The notes: generated by a model not told the origin, from the sequence alone. 35,221 bases of DNA from Phycisphaerae bacterium (GCA_024102815.1 JAGFJJ010000063.1:1-35221), one strand, 5' to 3'; counted from the stretch's first letter, positions 22,846 through 31,272 are shown. Translations and numbers: made by a program.

Positions 22846-24975
22846 TCATGAGATATCCAGCCAGGTGAGACACTCAACTTCTCGTGACGATTGGGGGCTA
22901 AGGTCGTCGAGCGCCCTCCTACATGCACTGACTGCCGAAGGTGACGTTGCCATCAGAACAAGTCGGCTGAATCCGGCTTTGCGAATCTTGATTATGTTGG
23001 TTCTAATGTCGGACTTGCCGGTCTCGACCTCAACGGCGACGCGCTCGTCACGACGCTCAGCGACAAGGTCGACGGCGCCGTTTCCTTCGATCGTGTATTC
23101 GTGCGTGATGGCGTAGCCGTCGTTTTCAAAGTAATCGGCGACCCTGCGGACCCAATACCGGTGTTCCAGGCTGACGCGTGGAGCGGGCCCGGCGTCGATT
23201 CCGTTATCATTGCAGACCACTCGGCCTGCGTCGGTAAGTTGATAGAGCACAACCTGGCCGGAGCGTGTTGCGATGGCCACGGCTTCAATAAGCCCGGCCT
23301 TGTCAAGGTCCTGCCGGATGGCGTTTCCCTTCCGGCGGGAGAAGTGAAGGCGTTGGTAGCGAGATACTGTCGTCGATAGTGGCCGCGCGGCGACATCGGC
23401 AAGGAACCGAACGGCCTCGCGGGACATCTCCGGTTCCTGTGTGGGTGGCTGGTCTTCCTGCCTAGCAAGGGAAGATTCCGGCGTCTGAGATGAGTCCGGA
23501 ATCTTCCTTGGTTCATTCTCGGGGGATGGTGGGTGGGATGATTCTTCAATTCTATTCCTATCCGCGCCTGGAATCGGCGTGACCGCTCCTTGATAATCAG
23601 GCCAAGCTGCGGTAGCCGCGGAATCGGTGTGATAGGCAGCCATACGCTCGCTAACGGCTTGGTCAGTTACCGATCCTTCGTTTACGGGACATCGGGGCAC
23701 TTGTATTAGGAACGGCTCGGGATGTTCGTCGGCTAGCCGGACGGCCGCGGTGCCGATGGGGAGCGTGTTTAACGCCTGCTTCTGTTCGTCTGTCAGATTC
23801 ATGGCTGATGCAATCGCCTGTACGTCACTACGCAGTTTCTGGCTGAGGGCGATCGTCGCATAAGAGTTGGCAAAGGCGACTTTGCTGAGCAGTGAGGCTG
23901 ATTGATCGACGAAGACGTAACCGAGACCGTACTGCCGGACCATCCTGATGCTCGTCTCTAGGATGGACTCGCGTGCTTCGGCCCCGCGTTGAAGTAAGAG
24001 GTTGTGCGCCTCCTCGAGAACGATCAGGTTGGTCAGCCGGCTTCGTGGGCCCTTGGCGAGGCGGAACCGGTACAAGTAGAGCGTGAGTGCCTCCGAGAAC
24101 ATGGTCCGGTCCGAGTTACTCGACAGACCGTCCATCTCGAGCACGACGTTGTGCTTGAGAAGCTCTTGGACATGATCGTTGTTCTGCGTATTGACGACGG
24201 CGCCGAATTCGCCGTAGGTCATGGCTAGCAGGATTCGCTCGGCGGACGCCTGCCACATGGCCGCACGGCCTCTGAGCTTCTCGTTGCGTAGCCATTCGAG
24301 CAGATCCGCAATTGTCGGCCAACGTTTGGGCGAGCGCGAGTATATGCCTCCGTCCTGGTAGAGTCGGTGTATGCCGGCGACCAAGAGGCTTATGACGCCT
24401 TCGCCGCCGAAATAGGCGGAGGCGATGACGTCGACGATGAGCTTGATCCAGACGTTCGGCTCGCAGCCGGGCGGCGGAATCAGTGGATTGAATCGTAACG
24501 GCGCGACGTTGCGCCCGATCGTATAGACACGAAGATCAGGATGGAGTGAAAGTAGATCACGGTAGCCGCGCTTCCAATCGAGAGCCAAGACCCTGATGCC
24601 TCGCTCGATGATCCCGCGCATGAGAATAAAGGTGAGGTTCGTTTTGCCGGAACCGCTTCGTCCGGCTACCAGAATGTGCTCCTTGAGTCGGGCGCTTTTC
24701 AGGCTGAACGGGTACATTGTCCGTTTGCCGTAACTGACAGCGCCGAGCATGACATCTCCGGCTGCTGCGAAGGACTTGGTTGGAGGCGGGAATGGCGAGC
24801 GATCGGGTTCAAAGGTATGGCCCAGGTGTCGCGCGGCCAGAAGCTCCAAGGTCTGCTCGATTTCCGCGCGCCCTCCGGGATCGGATTCCGCCATGTAGAC
24901 CGACCACAGTCGATCGATCCGTCGGCCGAGAACGGGACGGAGTTTGCGGCACAGGTCTTGGATTCGAGAGATCAT
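22846..24975 (-). CDS. HerA/DUF87-type ATPase fused to winged helix and nuclease-like domain
   Basis: 709 residues. Walker A VAGRSGSGKT is at 103-112, ALDWKRGYRD follows at 131-140, and Walker B LIVLEEAHN is at 317-325. A YVFVDQSASLLSK strand near 355 completes the HerA/VirB4-type core. A polar linker (about 435-515) leads to a winged helix (519-595). The C-terminal domain (603-709) has D636 and a VEVETGKSD motif (648-656) resembling the PD-(D/E)xK core seen in archaeal pump ATPases. It probably forms a hexameric DNA pump, with the tail binding or cutting DNA. The start at 24975 overlaps the partner's stop (ATGA). Confidence 0.9.
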   Translation of the reverse strand: MISRIQDLCRKLRPVLGRRIDRLWSVYMAESDPGGRAEIEQTLELLAARHLGHTFEPDRSPFPPPTKSFAAAGDVMLGAVSYGKRTMYPFSLKSARLKEHILVAGRSGSGKTNLTFILMRGIIERGIRVLALDWKRGYRDLLSLHPDLRVYTIGRNVAPLRFNPLIPPPGCEPNVWIKLIVDVIASAYFGGEGVISLLVAGIHRLYQDGGIYSRSPKRWPTIADLLEWLRNEKLRGRAAMWQASAERILLAMTYGEFGAVVNTQNNDHVQELLKHNVVLEMDGLSSNSDRTMFSEALTLYLYRFRLAKGPRSRLTNLIVLEEAHNLLLQRGAEARESILETSIRMVRQYGLGYVFVDQSASLLSKVAFANSYATIALSQKLRSDVQAIASAMNLTDEQKQALNTLPIGTAAVRLADEHPEPFLIQVPRCPVNEGSVTDQAVSERMAAYHTDSAATAAWPDYQGAVTPIPGADRNRIEESSHPPSPENEPRKIPDSSQTPESSLARQEDQPPTQEPEMSREAVRFLADVAARPLSTTVSRYQRLHFSRRKGNAIRQDLDKAGLIEAVAIATRSGQVVLYQLTDAGRVVCNDNGIDAGPAPRVSLEHRYWVRRVADYFENDGYAITHEYTIEGNGAVDLVAERRDERVAVEVETGKSDIRTNIIKIRKAGFSRLVLMATSPSAVSACRRALDDLSPQSSREVECLTWLDIS

Positions 24976-25574
24976 TCCGAATCACCTCCATCGTCGCCGA
25001 GAATCTCCATCTTTCGGTAAGCTGACAGGTACTGCTGGATGACCTCGGGAAGCGACCGCCTGAGCATGGACACGTCCTTCCAGAACGCGATTCTCTCGGC
25101 GCGCTGCTCGGAATGCAGTTCCTGTAAACGCCGGTGGTATCGCGCATATTGTTGTTCTGACGCGCCCCATCCGTGCCGCGCGAGTTCATTGAACGCGTAG
25201 CACTTCGACCACTCCAACTCAAGCATGTTCTTCTCGTAGATCTTGCGCCGGTCCTGAATCTGTGTGAGCGCGTCATCGAGCCCGAGCCACGACGTCTGCT
25301 TGCGATCCTCGATGAGGGACAATTCGGGTTCTGCCTTCGGCACGGCGAAGTAGCCATGCGTTAAGAGCTGTTCGATCGTGTGTGGCGGTTGGTCAATTGA
25401 AGATGCGCCATGGTCGCGTGAGAAATCGAAGACCTGGTAGCCGGCGTCCTTCTGGGGGTAAAGGACGCGAGCGGCTTCCAGTTGGGTGCGCTGAGGCCGG
25501 CCATATAAATAGTATACGGAGGGCATATAGGCGAGCGGGTCGCCGGCCGGTTCGATCGCGTTTCCTGTGTACAT
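24972..25574 (-). CDS. Partner protein of the second HerA-type ATPase
   Basis: 200 residues, translationally coupled to the ATPase by an ATGA overlap. The N-terminal part is Tyr/Pro-rich (YMPSVYYLYGRPQRTQLEAA). The C-terminal 120 residues are long charged helices (LGLDDALTQIQDRRKIYEKN, QYARYHRRLQELHSEQRAER). No known domain was recognised. The fixed one-to-one pairing with the ATPase suggests an adaptor or specificity subunit. ATG 25574 has GGTGAT just upstream and a TATA-like box about 37 bases away. Confidence 0.75.
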   Translation of the reverse strand: MYTGNAIEPAGDPLAYMPSVYYLYGRPQRTQLEAARVLYPQKDAGYQVFDFSRDHGASSIDQPPHTIEQLLTHGYFAVPKAEPELSLIEDRKQTSWLGLDDALTQIQDRRKIYEKNMLELEWSKCYAFNELARHGWGASEQQYARYHRRLQELHSEQRAERIAFWKDVSMLRRSLPEVIQQYLSAYRKMEILGDDGGDSE

Positions 25575-25607
25575 GGTATCACCAGAGAGTAGTAAACGCG
25601 CACGCGC

Positions 25608-25613
25608 TTATAA
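25608..25613 (-). promoter_or_regulatory. TATA-like promoter of the HerA-type operon
   Basis: TTATAA on the minus strand, preceded by CCGAAAAGC (BRE-like). It is centred about 37 bases before ATG 25574 and predicts a leader of about 10 bases holding GGTGAT. Confidence 0.5.
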
Positions 25614-25686
25614 GCTTTTCGGTTTTCGAGGCACAACGTGAGTCAATGTCCCGCCGCGAGTCCTCACGGGCCGGGGATGACAAAGG

Positions 25687-25694
25687 TTTATATA
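25687..25694 (+). promoter_or_regulatory. TATA-like promoter of the zinc-ribbon operon
   Basis: TTTATATA preceded by ACAAAGG, centred about 40 bases before ATG 25731. At the archaeal distance the transcript would begin near 25717, just before a GAGGTGAT ribosome binding site at 25718-25725. Confidence 0.55.
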
Positions 25695-25730
25695 GAAGTA
25701 CCGGTCTCGCACTCCGTGAGGTGATGATTC

Positions 25731-25988
25731 ATGGGAAGGCCATTCAAGTGCCCCTTTTGCCAGGCGAGCGACAGCGTGCCCAAAGGTTTCCGAAAAACCA
25801 AGACCATGGGTTTGAGGAAGATCCGCCGTTGTCGCGCATGCAATCGCAAGTTTACGCCACGTTTTCAACAGCCGTCGGCTGCCGAGCCGCGCATGATGGG
25901 TCCAGATGAGGATGAAACGACCGCAAGTGACGCAGAGCCAGATCCGGAGCCGGTTGCGAATGATGAACATCATTCAACGGGCGTTTGA
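25731..25988 (+). CDS. Zinc-ribbon protein, small
   Basis: 85 residues. The ligands C7-x2-C10 and C34-x2-C37 sit in a layout like the zinc ribbon of InsA-type and transposase-associated proteins (KCPFCQASDSVPKGF, RKIRRCRACNRKFTPR). The remainder is an acidic, probably disordered tail. A GAGGTGAT site and a TATA-like promoter precede it. It is the first gene of a four-gene overlapping operon and probably a DNA-binding or transcription accessory protein. Confidence 0.75.
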   Translation: MGRPFKCPFCQASDSVPKGFRKTKTMGLRKIRRCRACNRKFTPRFQQPSAAEPRMMGPDEDETTASDAEPDPEPVANDEHHSTGV

Positions 25989-26739
25989 CCTGACGCAGGC
26001 GGTTGAAACGCTCCGACGCCGTGTACGGGCGTTCTATTACGAGGTCATGCTTTGGGGCCAGGTCTGCCCTCGCTGCGAAGCCTCGCTGCGCATGATCGGC
26101 GAAAGCCGGTGCCAGTGCACAACGTGCCAGCATGAGTTCGATCCTACTGTCTCGTTTCAACAATGCACGGGCTGCGGCGGACGTGTGCGTCTGCGAATCC
26201 GCCGCTACGTGTGTCGACAATGCGGCCGAGACGTACGGTCCCGATTCGTTTATGACCTACCTGCGTTCGATCGCGAGTATTTTCGTGAGCGGATGGCGGA
26301 GTCCCGCAAACGGGCTCGTGAGCATCAGGATCTGACGAAACCGATGCTTGTACCGCCTCGTTCGGAAGAAGCTTGTGTGGCGCCTGCCTCCCTTGGCGAA
26401 ATCCCCGGTCTGCTTGAGGCCCTTGATGGTCTCGTATCGGCGCCGGACATCGCGGCTTGGCTGCCACTGCTTCGAACAGGTTTCGACCTGACGCGTTACC
26501 AGGGGCATGTACTCAATCATATTGGCCCGATCGAAGTTCCATTCGACACGCTGCCGCAGTTCGAAAACAACACGCGATTGGACCGCATCTGGCGGTTTGT
26601 GGCCATTGTGTTTCTCGCTCATTCCGGCGAGATCGAACTTTGGCAGGAGAACGGCACGATCATGGTGATGCAACGTGGTACTCACGGAAAAGGACAAGGA
26701 GTTTCTGGAGAAACTGAAGCAGCTGACGGAATCGCATGA
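25960..26739 (+). CDS. Multi-zinc-finger protein
   Basis: 259 residues from ATG 25960 (GGAG 10 bases upstream); ATG 25906 is a possible longer start. Four CxxC-type knuckles lie at about residues 35-100: CPRC, CQCTTC, CTGCGG and CRQCG. They are followed by the motif YDLPAFDREYFRERMAESRK and a charged helix. The C-terminal 140 residues are a separate helical/beta domain (FDLTRYQGHVLNHI, NNTRLDRIWRFVAIVFLAHS). It overlaps both neighbours. I do not know the family name; the fingers suggest nucleic-acid binding, such as a transcription or replication accessory factor. Confidence 0.75.
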   Translation: MMNIIQRAFDLTQAVETLRRRVRAFYYEVMLWGQVCPRCEASLRMIGESRCQCTTCQHEFDPTVSFQQCTGCGGRVRLRIRRYVCRQCGRDVRSRFVYDLPAFDREYFRERMAESRKRAREHQDLTKPMLVPPRSEEACVAPASLGEIPGLLEALDGLVSAPDIAAWLPLLRTGFDLTRYQGHVLNHIGPIEVPFDTLPQFENNTRLDRIWRFVAIVFLAHSGEIELWQENGTIMVMQRGTHGKGQGVSGETEAADGIA

Positions 26740-27067
26740 GCTCTGGGTGGAGCTCTTCGCGGGCCGACCCAGCTACATGGTTCTGCGTGGAACGTACGGC
26801 GACAAGGTACATCGGATGTTCCGCATGTCGCGCCAGGGCGTACGCTGGCGGTTCCAGCGCCTGTTCAACCGCGCATACGTGGACGCGTTCGAAACGATCC
26901 TATTGGTGGAGACAACGTTCGGTACGCAGCTGCGGGACCATGCGATTCGCATCAGCAAGGAACGCTACACGCTGCGGCGTGAAGTAGCCCACAGCGTCAA
27001 CTTCCAGGCGGCGGATCAGAAGCCACCGGATGCGGTGCGGGAAGCTGGCGAAGGTGAGAGGCCGTGA
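26675..27067 (+). CDS. Hypothetical protein of the zinc-ribbon operon
   Basis: 130 residues from GTG 26675, with GGTGAT 5 bases upstream, overlapping the previous gene by 65 bases. An N-terminal helix (EKDKEFLEKLKQLTESHELW) is followed by a compact alpha/beta segment with many Arg and Tyr (RPSYMVLRGTYGDKVHRMFR) and a helix (YVDAFETILLVETTFG). The basic surface would fit nucleic-acid binding. No family was recognised. The stop overlaps the next start (GTGA). Confidence 0.7.
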   Translation: MVLTEKDKEFLEKLKQLTESHELWVELFAGRPSYMVLRGTYGDKVHRMFRMSRQGVRWRFQRLFNRAYVDAFETILLVETTFGTQLRDHAIRISKERYTLRREVAHSVNFQAADQKPPDAVREAGEGERP

Positions 27068-27480
27068 GGGAAACGAAGATCGTCCTCGGTCACCGCAGCA
27101 TTCGCAAAATCGACGATGTCACAGACATGGTCGCGCTGTTGGCACCCGGGAATCGCAATCAGCAACACGCCATGGCGCGGATTCTGCTTGCGCTGCGAGC
27201 ATCTGATGGACCATGCTCACGGCTGACCGATCTTGGACCGCGATTCGAGATCTCGCGCCGTACGCTGGAGCGGGCCCGCGCCAAGCTCTCCTGCCTCGGC
27301 TTGATCGAACACGTGAGCTGGATGGACCGCCGTTTCGGCGGGCGGTCGGGATGGCGACTGTCATGCCGCATGTCGCAGGCATTACGCAGGCTGGCCGATT
27401 GGATCGACACCTGGAAACGCAATGATTCGGCGCAACAGATACAGAAGGAGTCAGCACTTGCCGAGCTCCTCCGACCATGA
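27064..27480 (+). CDS. Winged-helix DNA-binding protein
   Basis: 138 residues starting at GTG in a GTGA overlap. The helices ARILLALRASDGPCSRLTDL and FEISRRTLERARAKLSCLGL, followed by a wing (IEHVSWMDRRFGGRSGWRLS), give a clear winged helix-turn-helix over residues 35-105. It is the last gene of the zinc-ribbon operon and a likely transcriptional regulator of this module. There is no effector domain; the C-terminal tail is a charged helix. Confidence 0.8.
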   Translation: MRETKIVLGHRSIRKIDDVTDMVALLAPGNRNQQHAMARILLALRASDGPCSRLTDLGPRFEISRRTLERARAKLSCLGLIEHVSWMDRRFGGRSGWRLSCRMSQALRRLADWIDTWKRNDSAQQIQKESALAELLRP

Positions 27481-27624
27481 CGTTGCGCCAGAAGCGAAAA
27501 GATTATAAATGAACGCCGATTCACGATTCACTACTACACAATCCTCACTAGCGCCACCGCGCATGGGCAGGGTTAATCCCGCGAAGTCTCGCGGGCCTTG
27601 CCCGAGGATCATTCACGCACGTGA
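27481..27624. other. Intergenic segment with TATA-like box and hairpin
   Basis: Holds ATTATAAA at 27502-27509, preceded by GCGAAAAG (fifth TATA-like box), and a strong hairpin CCCGCGA-AGTC-TCGCGGG (27578-27595). Flanking GGGCAGGG and CCTTGCCC extend the hairpin. It could end the upstream operon and start the damaged gene that follows. Confidence 0.4.
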
Positions 27625-28007
27625 CAGCACCCGGGGTTTGTCCCCACGGTCATCACGAAGCAGATCCTCGACGAGAAACCGGGATTGGCCAACGGCCAGC
27701 CCAAGATTCAATTAGCTGATTCTCTCAATGAACCTAACGCTCGATTTATCGACGAAAAGCTTGCATCAGCATTGCGAGACTGGTGCTTGGCAAGAATTCT
27801 TCTGCCGCCATTCGGCACCGCCAATCATGTCTCGAATCCTTGAGTCTTCGTCACATCAAGAAAAGCAGCTTCGAAGATGGAGATCCGATCGTATCACGCG
27901 CATCGAACAGAAACGTCGGATGGCACGTTCAGCGCGTGGAACGTGCCATCCTGAGCACGCAAAGGAGGTATCAACATGACATGGAGACCAAACAAGTACT
28001 TGCTTGA
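27625..28007 (+). pseudogene. Frameshifted remnant of a plasmid-type protein
   Basis: Two protein-like frames join at about 27840. Frame one runs from 27625 and reads GFVPTVITKQILDEKPGL, then FIDEKLASALRDWCLARILL and PPFGTANHVSNP, then TGA at 27841. The adjacent frame continues directly with LSLRHIKKSSFEDGDP and [20 protein letters not shown] and stops at 28007. The two read as one protein if a single base is missing after AATCC. No start codon with a ribosome binding site was found, and a TGA sits at 27622, so the 5' end is also lost. Probably a pseudogene; a sequencing error or programmed frameshift is possible. Confidence 0.55.
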
Positions 28008-28734
28008 AGGTGAGTTGGACAACAGCCAGCCTGGAAAGGTGACGGGTTGGCTACGGTTTGCGGGACTTGACCGAACCGTGACCGTTGATCTGGAGGGCGA
28101 CTTCGACCGTGACATTCGCGGCGGAAAGCTTGCCCTTTCGGGAACGTATCAAGGGACCGCATTGGAGGCCGAAGACGAAATGGAGGGGTTCGCAGAATGT
28201 CAGACTGGAACCGTCGGCAACATCACCGCGGGTGTCGCCCCAGAGTCGTACACTCCGTATCCCTACATAGAGTGGATGAGTGACAACAACGGCCGGGTCG
28301 TACTGATGCTCGAGGCGGGACAGGTGACTGTGGTTCCAACGGTCCCGGATCATGCCGGCGATTCCGCCACAAAGCCCCGGGCTGGGGTCGCTCGCGGCAT
28401 GAAGATGCTGACAAAATCGTTGCGGAAGCAGCTGCCTCGACTGTATGCCCAAGAGGACAAGGGTGGCGACGCGATCGCGTTCGCGAAGTTCTTCACACCG
28501 GATTCGGCATGGACGTGGTATGCCACGGAGTTTGATGGCGAGGACCTTTTCTTCGGTCTCGCGTGCGGCTTCGAGAAGGAGCTGGGCTATTTCAGGTTGT
28601 CCGAGCTTGAGTCCGCGCGAGGTCCGATGGGGCTGCCCATTGAACGGGACCTGTACTGGGAACCGAAGACGCTCGCGGAAATCGCTCCCGAGCTGTTCGC
28701 GCGGCGAGAAGCAGAGAGGAGCGTAGAATCATGA
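27976..28734 (+). CDS. DUF2958 domain protein
   Basis: 252 residues, ATG with AAAGGAGGT upstream. Residues about 145-240 match DUF2958, a family typical of plasmids and integrative elements ([20 protein letters not shown], then [17 protein letters not shown] and [20 protein letters not shown]). The N-terminal 60 residues form a small beta domain ([19 protein letters not shown]). The function of the family is unknown; presence of this domain argues for a bacterial mobile element. Confidence 0.85.
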   Translation: MTWRPNKYLLEGELDNSQPGKVTGWLRFAGLDRTVTVDLEGDFDRDIRGGKLALSGTYQGTALEAEDEMEGFAECQTGTVGNITAGVAPESYTPYPYIEWMSDNNGRVVLMLEAGQVTVVPTVPDHAGDSATKPRAGVARGMKMLTKSLRKQLPRLYAQEDKGGDAIAFAKFFTPDSAWTWYATEFDGEDLFFGLACGFEKELGYFRLSELESARGPMGLPIERDLYWEPKTLAEIAPELFARREAERSVES

Positions 28735-28961
28735 TGTGGTACCGGAGACACTCCTGGTGTCCGTTCTGTGGGGCGTCGCGCTTGGTGCGAATCGTCCAAA
28801 ACTGGCTGATTGTCATCGTTATCGTCGAGAAACGACCGCGATGGCGGCTTCTGGACGAGTGGCCCGATTGTCAAGGGATTCGCCCTCCGAGCCTTCCGAA
28901 GCGAAAACGCCGTAGAAGGCGGTCTCGGAGGCGCCGTTCCCGCTACAACCACCCGTGGTGA
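28731..28961 (+). CDS. Small Arg-rich protein with one CxxC knuckle
   Basis: 76 residues starting in an ATGA overlap with the DUF2958 gene. [16 protein letters not shown] gives one CxxC pair. A hydrophobic stretch (WLIVIVIVE) and a very basic tail ([15 protein letters not shown]) follow. The coupling supports translation, but the composition is low-complexity and there is no second cysteine pair nearby. Possibly a nucleic-acid-binding peptide, possibly spurious. Confidence 0.45.
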   Translation: MMWYRRHSWCPFCGASRLVRIVQNWLIVIVIVEKRPRWRLLDEWPDCQGIRPPSLPKRKRRRRRSRRRRSRYNHPW

Positions 28962-29262
28962 ACGCCAATCGGCCGAGTTGACCAGGTTTTCGGTGCAAGG
29001 CCGATCACGCCCTAACGCATGTCCAGGATTTTAACAAGGCCTCGCGCACGCGGCCCCGCGGCGAAGGCCCAATTCTGATCTCAAACCCCGCCCTCTCGCG
29101 GACGGGTTGACCCCGGACCGCGCCGTTTCTGCAAATTAGATCGACAGGCGACCGCATAACAGGTGGGACCATGGTGCCTAAGGGCGATGCAGCGAGCATC
29201 GGATGAAACCGTGGCCGGTGCTCGTTGGCGAATGGTTACGCACGGCAGGATGGAGGTGCCTC
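28962..29262. other. Intergenic region
   Basis: About 300 bases with short GC-rich inverted segments (GGCCT and AGGCC arms near 29039-29068) but no convincing gene; open frames lack ribosome binding sites. It may carry the promoter of the next operon. Confidence 0.4.
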
Positions 29263-29331
29263 ATGTCATCGAAAAGCGAGCGAGTGCGAAGACGGACTGT
29301 CGCTACCGGGAACGCGGAGGTGATCCGATGA
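29263..29331 (+). CDS. 22-residue coupled ORF
   Basis: MSSKSERVRRRTVATGNAEV-IR. ATG 29263 follows GGAGGTG at good spacing, and its TGA overlaps the next ATG (ATGA at 29328-29331). A basic leader peptide or tiny regulator is possible. Evidence is only the ribosome binding site and the overlap. Confidence 0.35.
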   Translation: MSSKSERVRRRTVATGNAEVIR

Positions 29332-29636
29332 GACGCTGCAAAGGTGTCGTTGTGGCGATGAACCAGTGTGGTGGATGTGTGGAGATCGTTGTCGCCGGCG
29401 CGGAGCCCGGTGCGTTTCCGATCGACAACAGCTGTTTCCGCATGATCGCCAACTGCGAGGGCTCGGATTGGATCGGGCGACCGGTTGAATACGTGGACGC
29501 CCACATGCGGTTCCTGGACTCGCATCCGGAGGATGAGGATGTGGAGATGATGCAACCTGCATCGAACGGAGACGCGGCGCGTGGCATGGGCGCTGCGTCT
29601 CATGATCACCAGTCATGCCGGAGGATACGAACATGA
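29328..29636 (+). CDS. Small hypothetical protein
   Basis: 102 residues from ATG 29328, preceded by a perfect GGAGGTGATC. It is Cys-containing (MRRCKGVVVAMNQCGGCVEI, then CFRMIANCEGSDWIGRPVEY) with a compact beta-like N-terminal half and an acidic C-terminal half. No family was recognised. It overlaps the GHKL gene start by ATGA. Confidence 0.65.
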   Translation: MRRCKGVVVAMNQCGGCVEIVVAGAEPGAFPIDNSCFRMIANCEGSDWIGRPVEYVDAHMRFLDSHPEDEDVEMMQPASNGDAARGMGAASHDHQSCRRIRT

Positions 29637-31261
29637 AGACAATACGAGCGATTGTCAACGAACGCCTGCTGCAGAAGGCAAGTAGGTTATTCAACGGAAC
29701 GCTGGAAGGGCGCGTTATCGAGATTCTTCAGAACGCGCGACGCGCCGGCGCGAGCGAAGTACACATTACAAACCAGGACGGTCTCGTGACCGTCCGTGAC
29801 AACGGGAACGGTATCGAGGATTACTCCACGTTGCTCGATCTTGGCGGCACAGGCTGGGACGACGCCTGTGACGAGAGTGAGGATCCGGCCGGCGTAGGGA
29901 TTTTCTGCCTGTCACCGCGCGAGGTCACGATCCGATCGCGGCGCAAGAAGGTTGAGATCAAGCAGGACGGCTGGACCGGCAGACCAATAGAGATCATCGA
30001 CGATCCTGAGGACGGCGGAGGCACGGTACTTCAGTTTCGTGACGATCCTTGGGACTCGGCTGCGGTGGATCGCAACGCTGTGTTCACTGGATTACGTGTC
30101 ACGGTGGATGGCCGGGAGTGCCCGAGGATGCCGTTCGTCTCGGACGCGGCGACTCATTGTTCGGAGCTGGGCTGCCGGATTGAAGTGCGGCCGTCGGAAC
30201 AGCTGAACCCGTGGCATCACTCGGCGAAGCGCGAACGCTGGATGTGCACTAACGTTTTGGTCAACTTCCACGGCCAGGTTGTTGCGTTCGGCTATCATCC
30301 AGTCAGCGTGCAGCGCTTGCACTACTTGGTGGACCTGACCGGCGAACCGACCGGAATCCGGCTGATGCTGCCGGCAAGAACGTGTCTAATCGAAAACGAA
30401 GCTCTGGAGGCGCTGAAGGCTGTGCTCGAGATCGAGGCCTTTCGATTCGTAGAACGCCAAGGTGAGCACGAGCTGCCGTACAAAGAGTATCTCCGGGCGC
30501 ATGATCTGGGTATCAAACTGCCCGAGGCCAAGCCGGTCTACTCGATCGGGCTGCTCTCCAATGATGAGCCACCGGAGCCGGTGGAAGTTCACTCGCCGAA
30601 GGACTTTCCACTGCAGCGCTGCTACCGCTTCGATGCGGACCGCGCTGAAGAAGACTCTGACGAGGCCAATGTCCATCTTCTCGCGGCGCTTGGCACGCAT
30701 GAGACGCCGTTCGTACCGGTCGAGATTCGAAAGGCCTACGACGGGTACTCATGGGCGAAGATAGGTCAGATCGAGAGCGTGGAAGTTCAGATCGGCAAGG
30801 TTCTGCACGAGGACTCGGTGTGGTCAGAATGGCTCGTATGTGTCGCGTCGATTCGCATTTCGGTACGATCGATTGACGGCTTGGTGTTTGAATCACTGGT
30901 GTGCATGGGCTTGTTACCCGCAAATGAACAGAACCAGTGGTCATCGAACTACAAGGTATGCGTCACGCCCGAGGCTCGGGAGCGACTGATGGCCTCGGAA
31001 ATCTGGCATCACCTTGGCGGCTGGTGCGAGGACGGCGACACCTACGATACACAGGCGGAGCAGTTCGAGCAGGAGTTGGATCGCTTCTGGCGCGACATGG
31101 TCGGACCGGACGAGCATCTTCGCGCAGCGCTGCTGGACGCCACCTGTCGCATCACACCGGAATGGCAATCGGTGAACATCGCTTCGACCGGAACCGTCGA
31201 CATTCATTTCGCAGACGGAACAACGAAATCTATCCAACCCCCGCCCGCCACCCCTTCGTAG
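29633..31261 (+). CDS. GHKL (Hsp90/MutL-fold) ATPase
   Basis: 542 residues from ATG 29633 (GGAGG, 8 bases; ATG 29615 is an alternative). N-box EILQNARRAGA at 30-40 (Glu30, Asn34), G1 box VRDNGNGIED at 54-63, G2 region AGVGIFCLS at 86-94. This is the Bergerat ATP-binding fold of Hsp90, MutL, gyrase and histidine kinases. No kinase dimerisation domain or topoisomerase domain follows. The C-terminal about 350 residues are of unknown type, mostly mixed alpha/beta. Large GHKL proteins of this kind are frequent on plasmids. A chaperone-like or DNA-clamp role beside the MoxR/vWA pair is inference. Confidence 0.85.
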   Translation: MKTIRAIVNERLLQKASRLFNGTLEGRVIEILQNARRAGASEVHITNQDGLVTVRDNGNGIEDYSTLLDLGGTGWDDACDESEDPAGVGIFCLSPREVTIRSRRKKVEIKQDGWTGRPIEIIDDPEDGGGTVLQFRDDPWDSAAVDRNAVFTGLRVTVDGRECPRMPFVSDAATHCSELGCRIEVRPSEQLNPWHHSAKRERWMCTNVLVNFHGQVVAFGYHPVSVQRLHYLVDLTGEPTGIRLMLPARTCLIENEALEALKAVLEIEAFRFVERQGEHELPYKEYLRAHDLGIKLPEAKPVYSIGLLSNDEPPEPVEVHSPKDFPLQRCYRFDADRAEEDSDEANVHLLAALGTHETPFVPVEIRKAYDGYSWAKIGQIESVEVQIGKVLHEDSVWSEWLVCVASIRISVRSIDGLVFESLVCMGLLPANEQNQWSSNYKVCVTPEARERLMASEIWHHLGGWCEDGDTYDTQAEQFEQELDRFWRDMVGPDEHLRAALLDATCRITPEWQSVNIASTGTVDIHFADGTTKSIQPPPATPS

Positions 31262-31272
31262 CCTGCCCCCAG

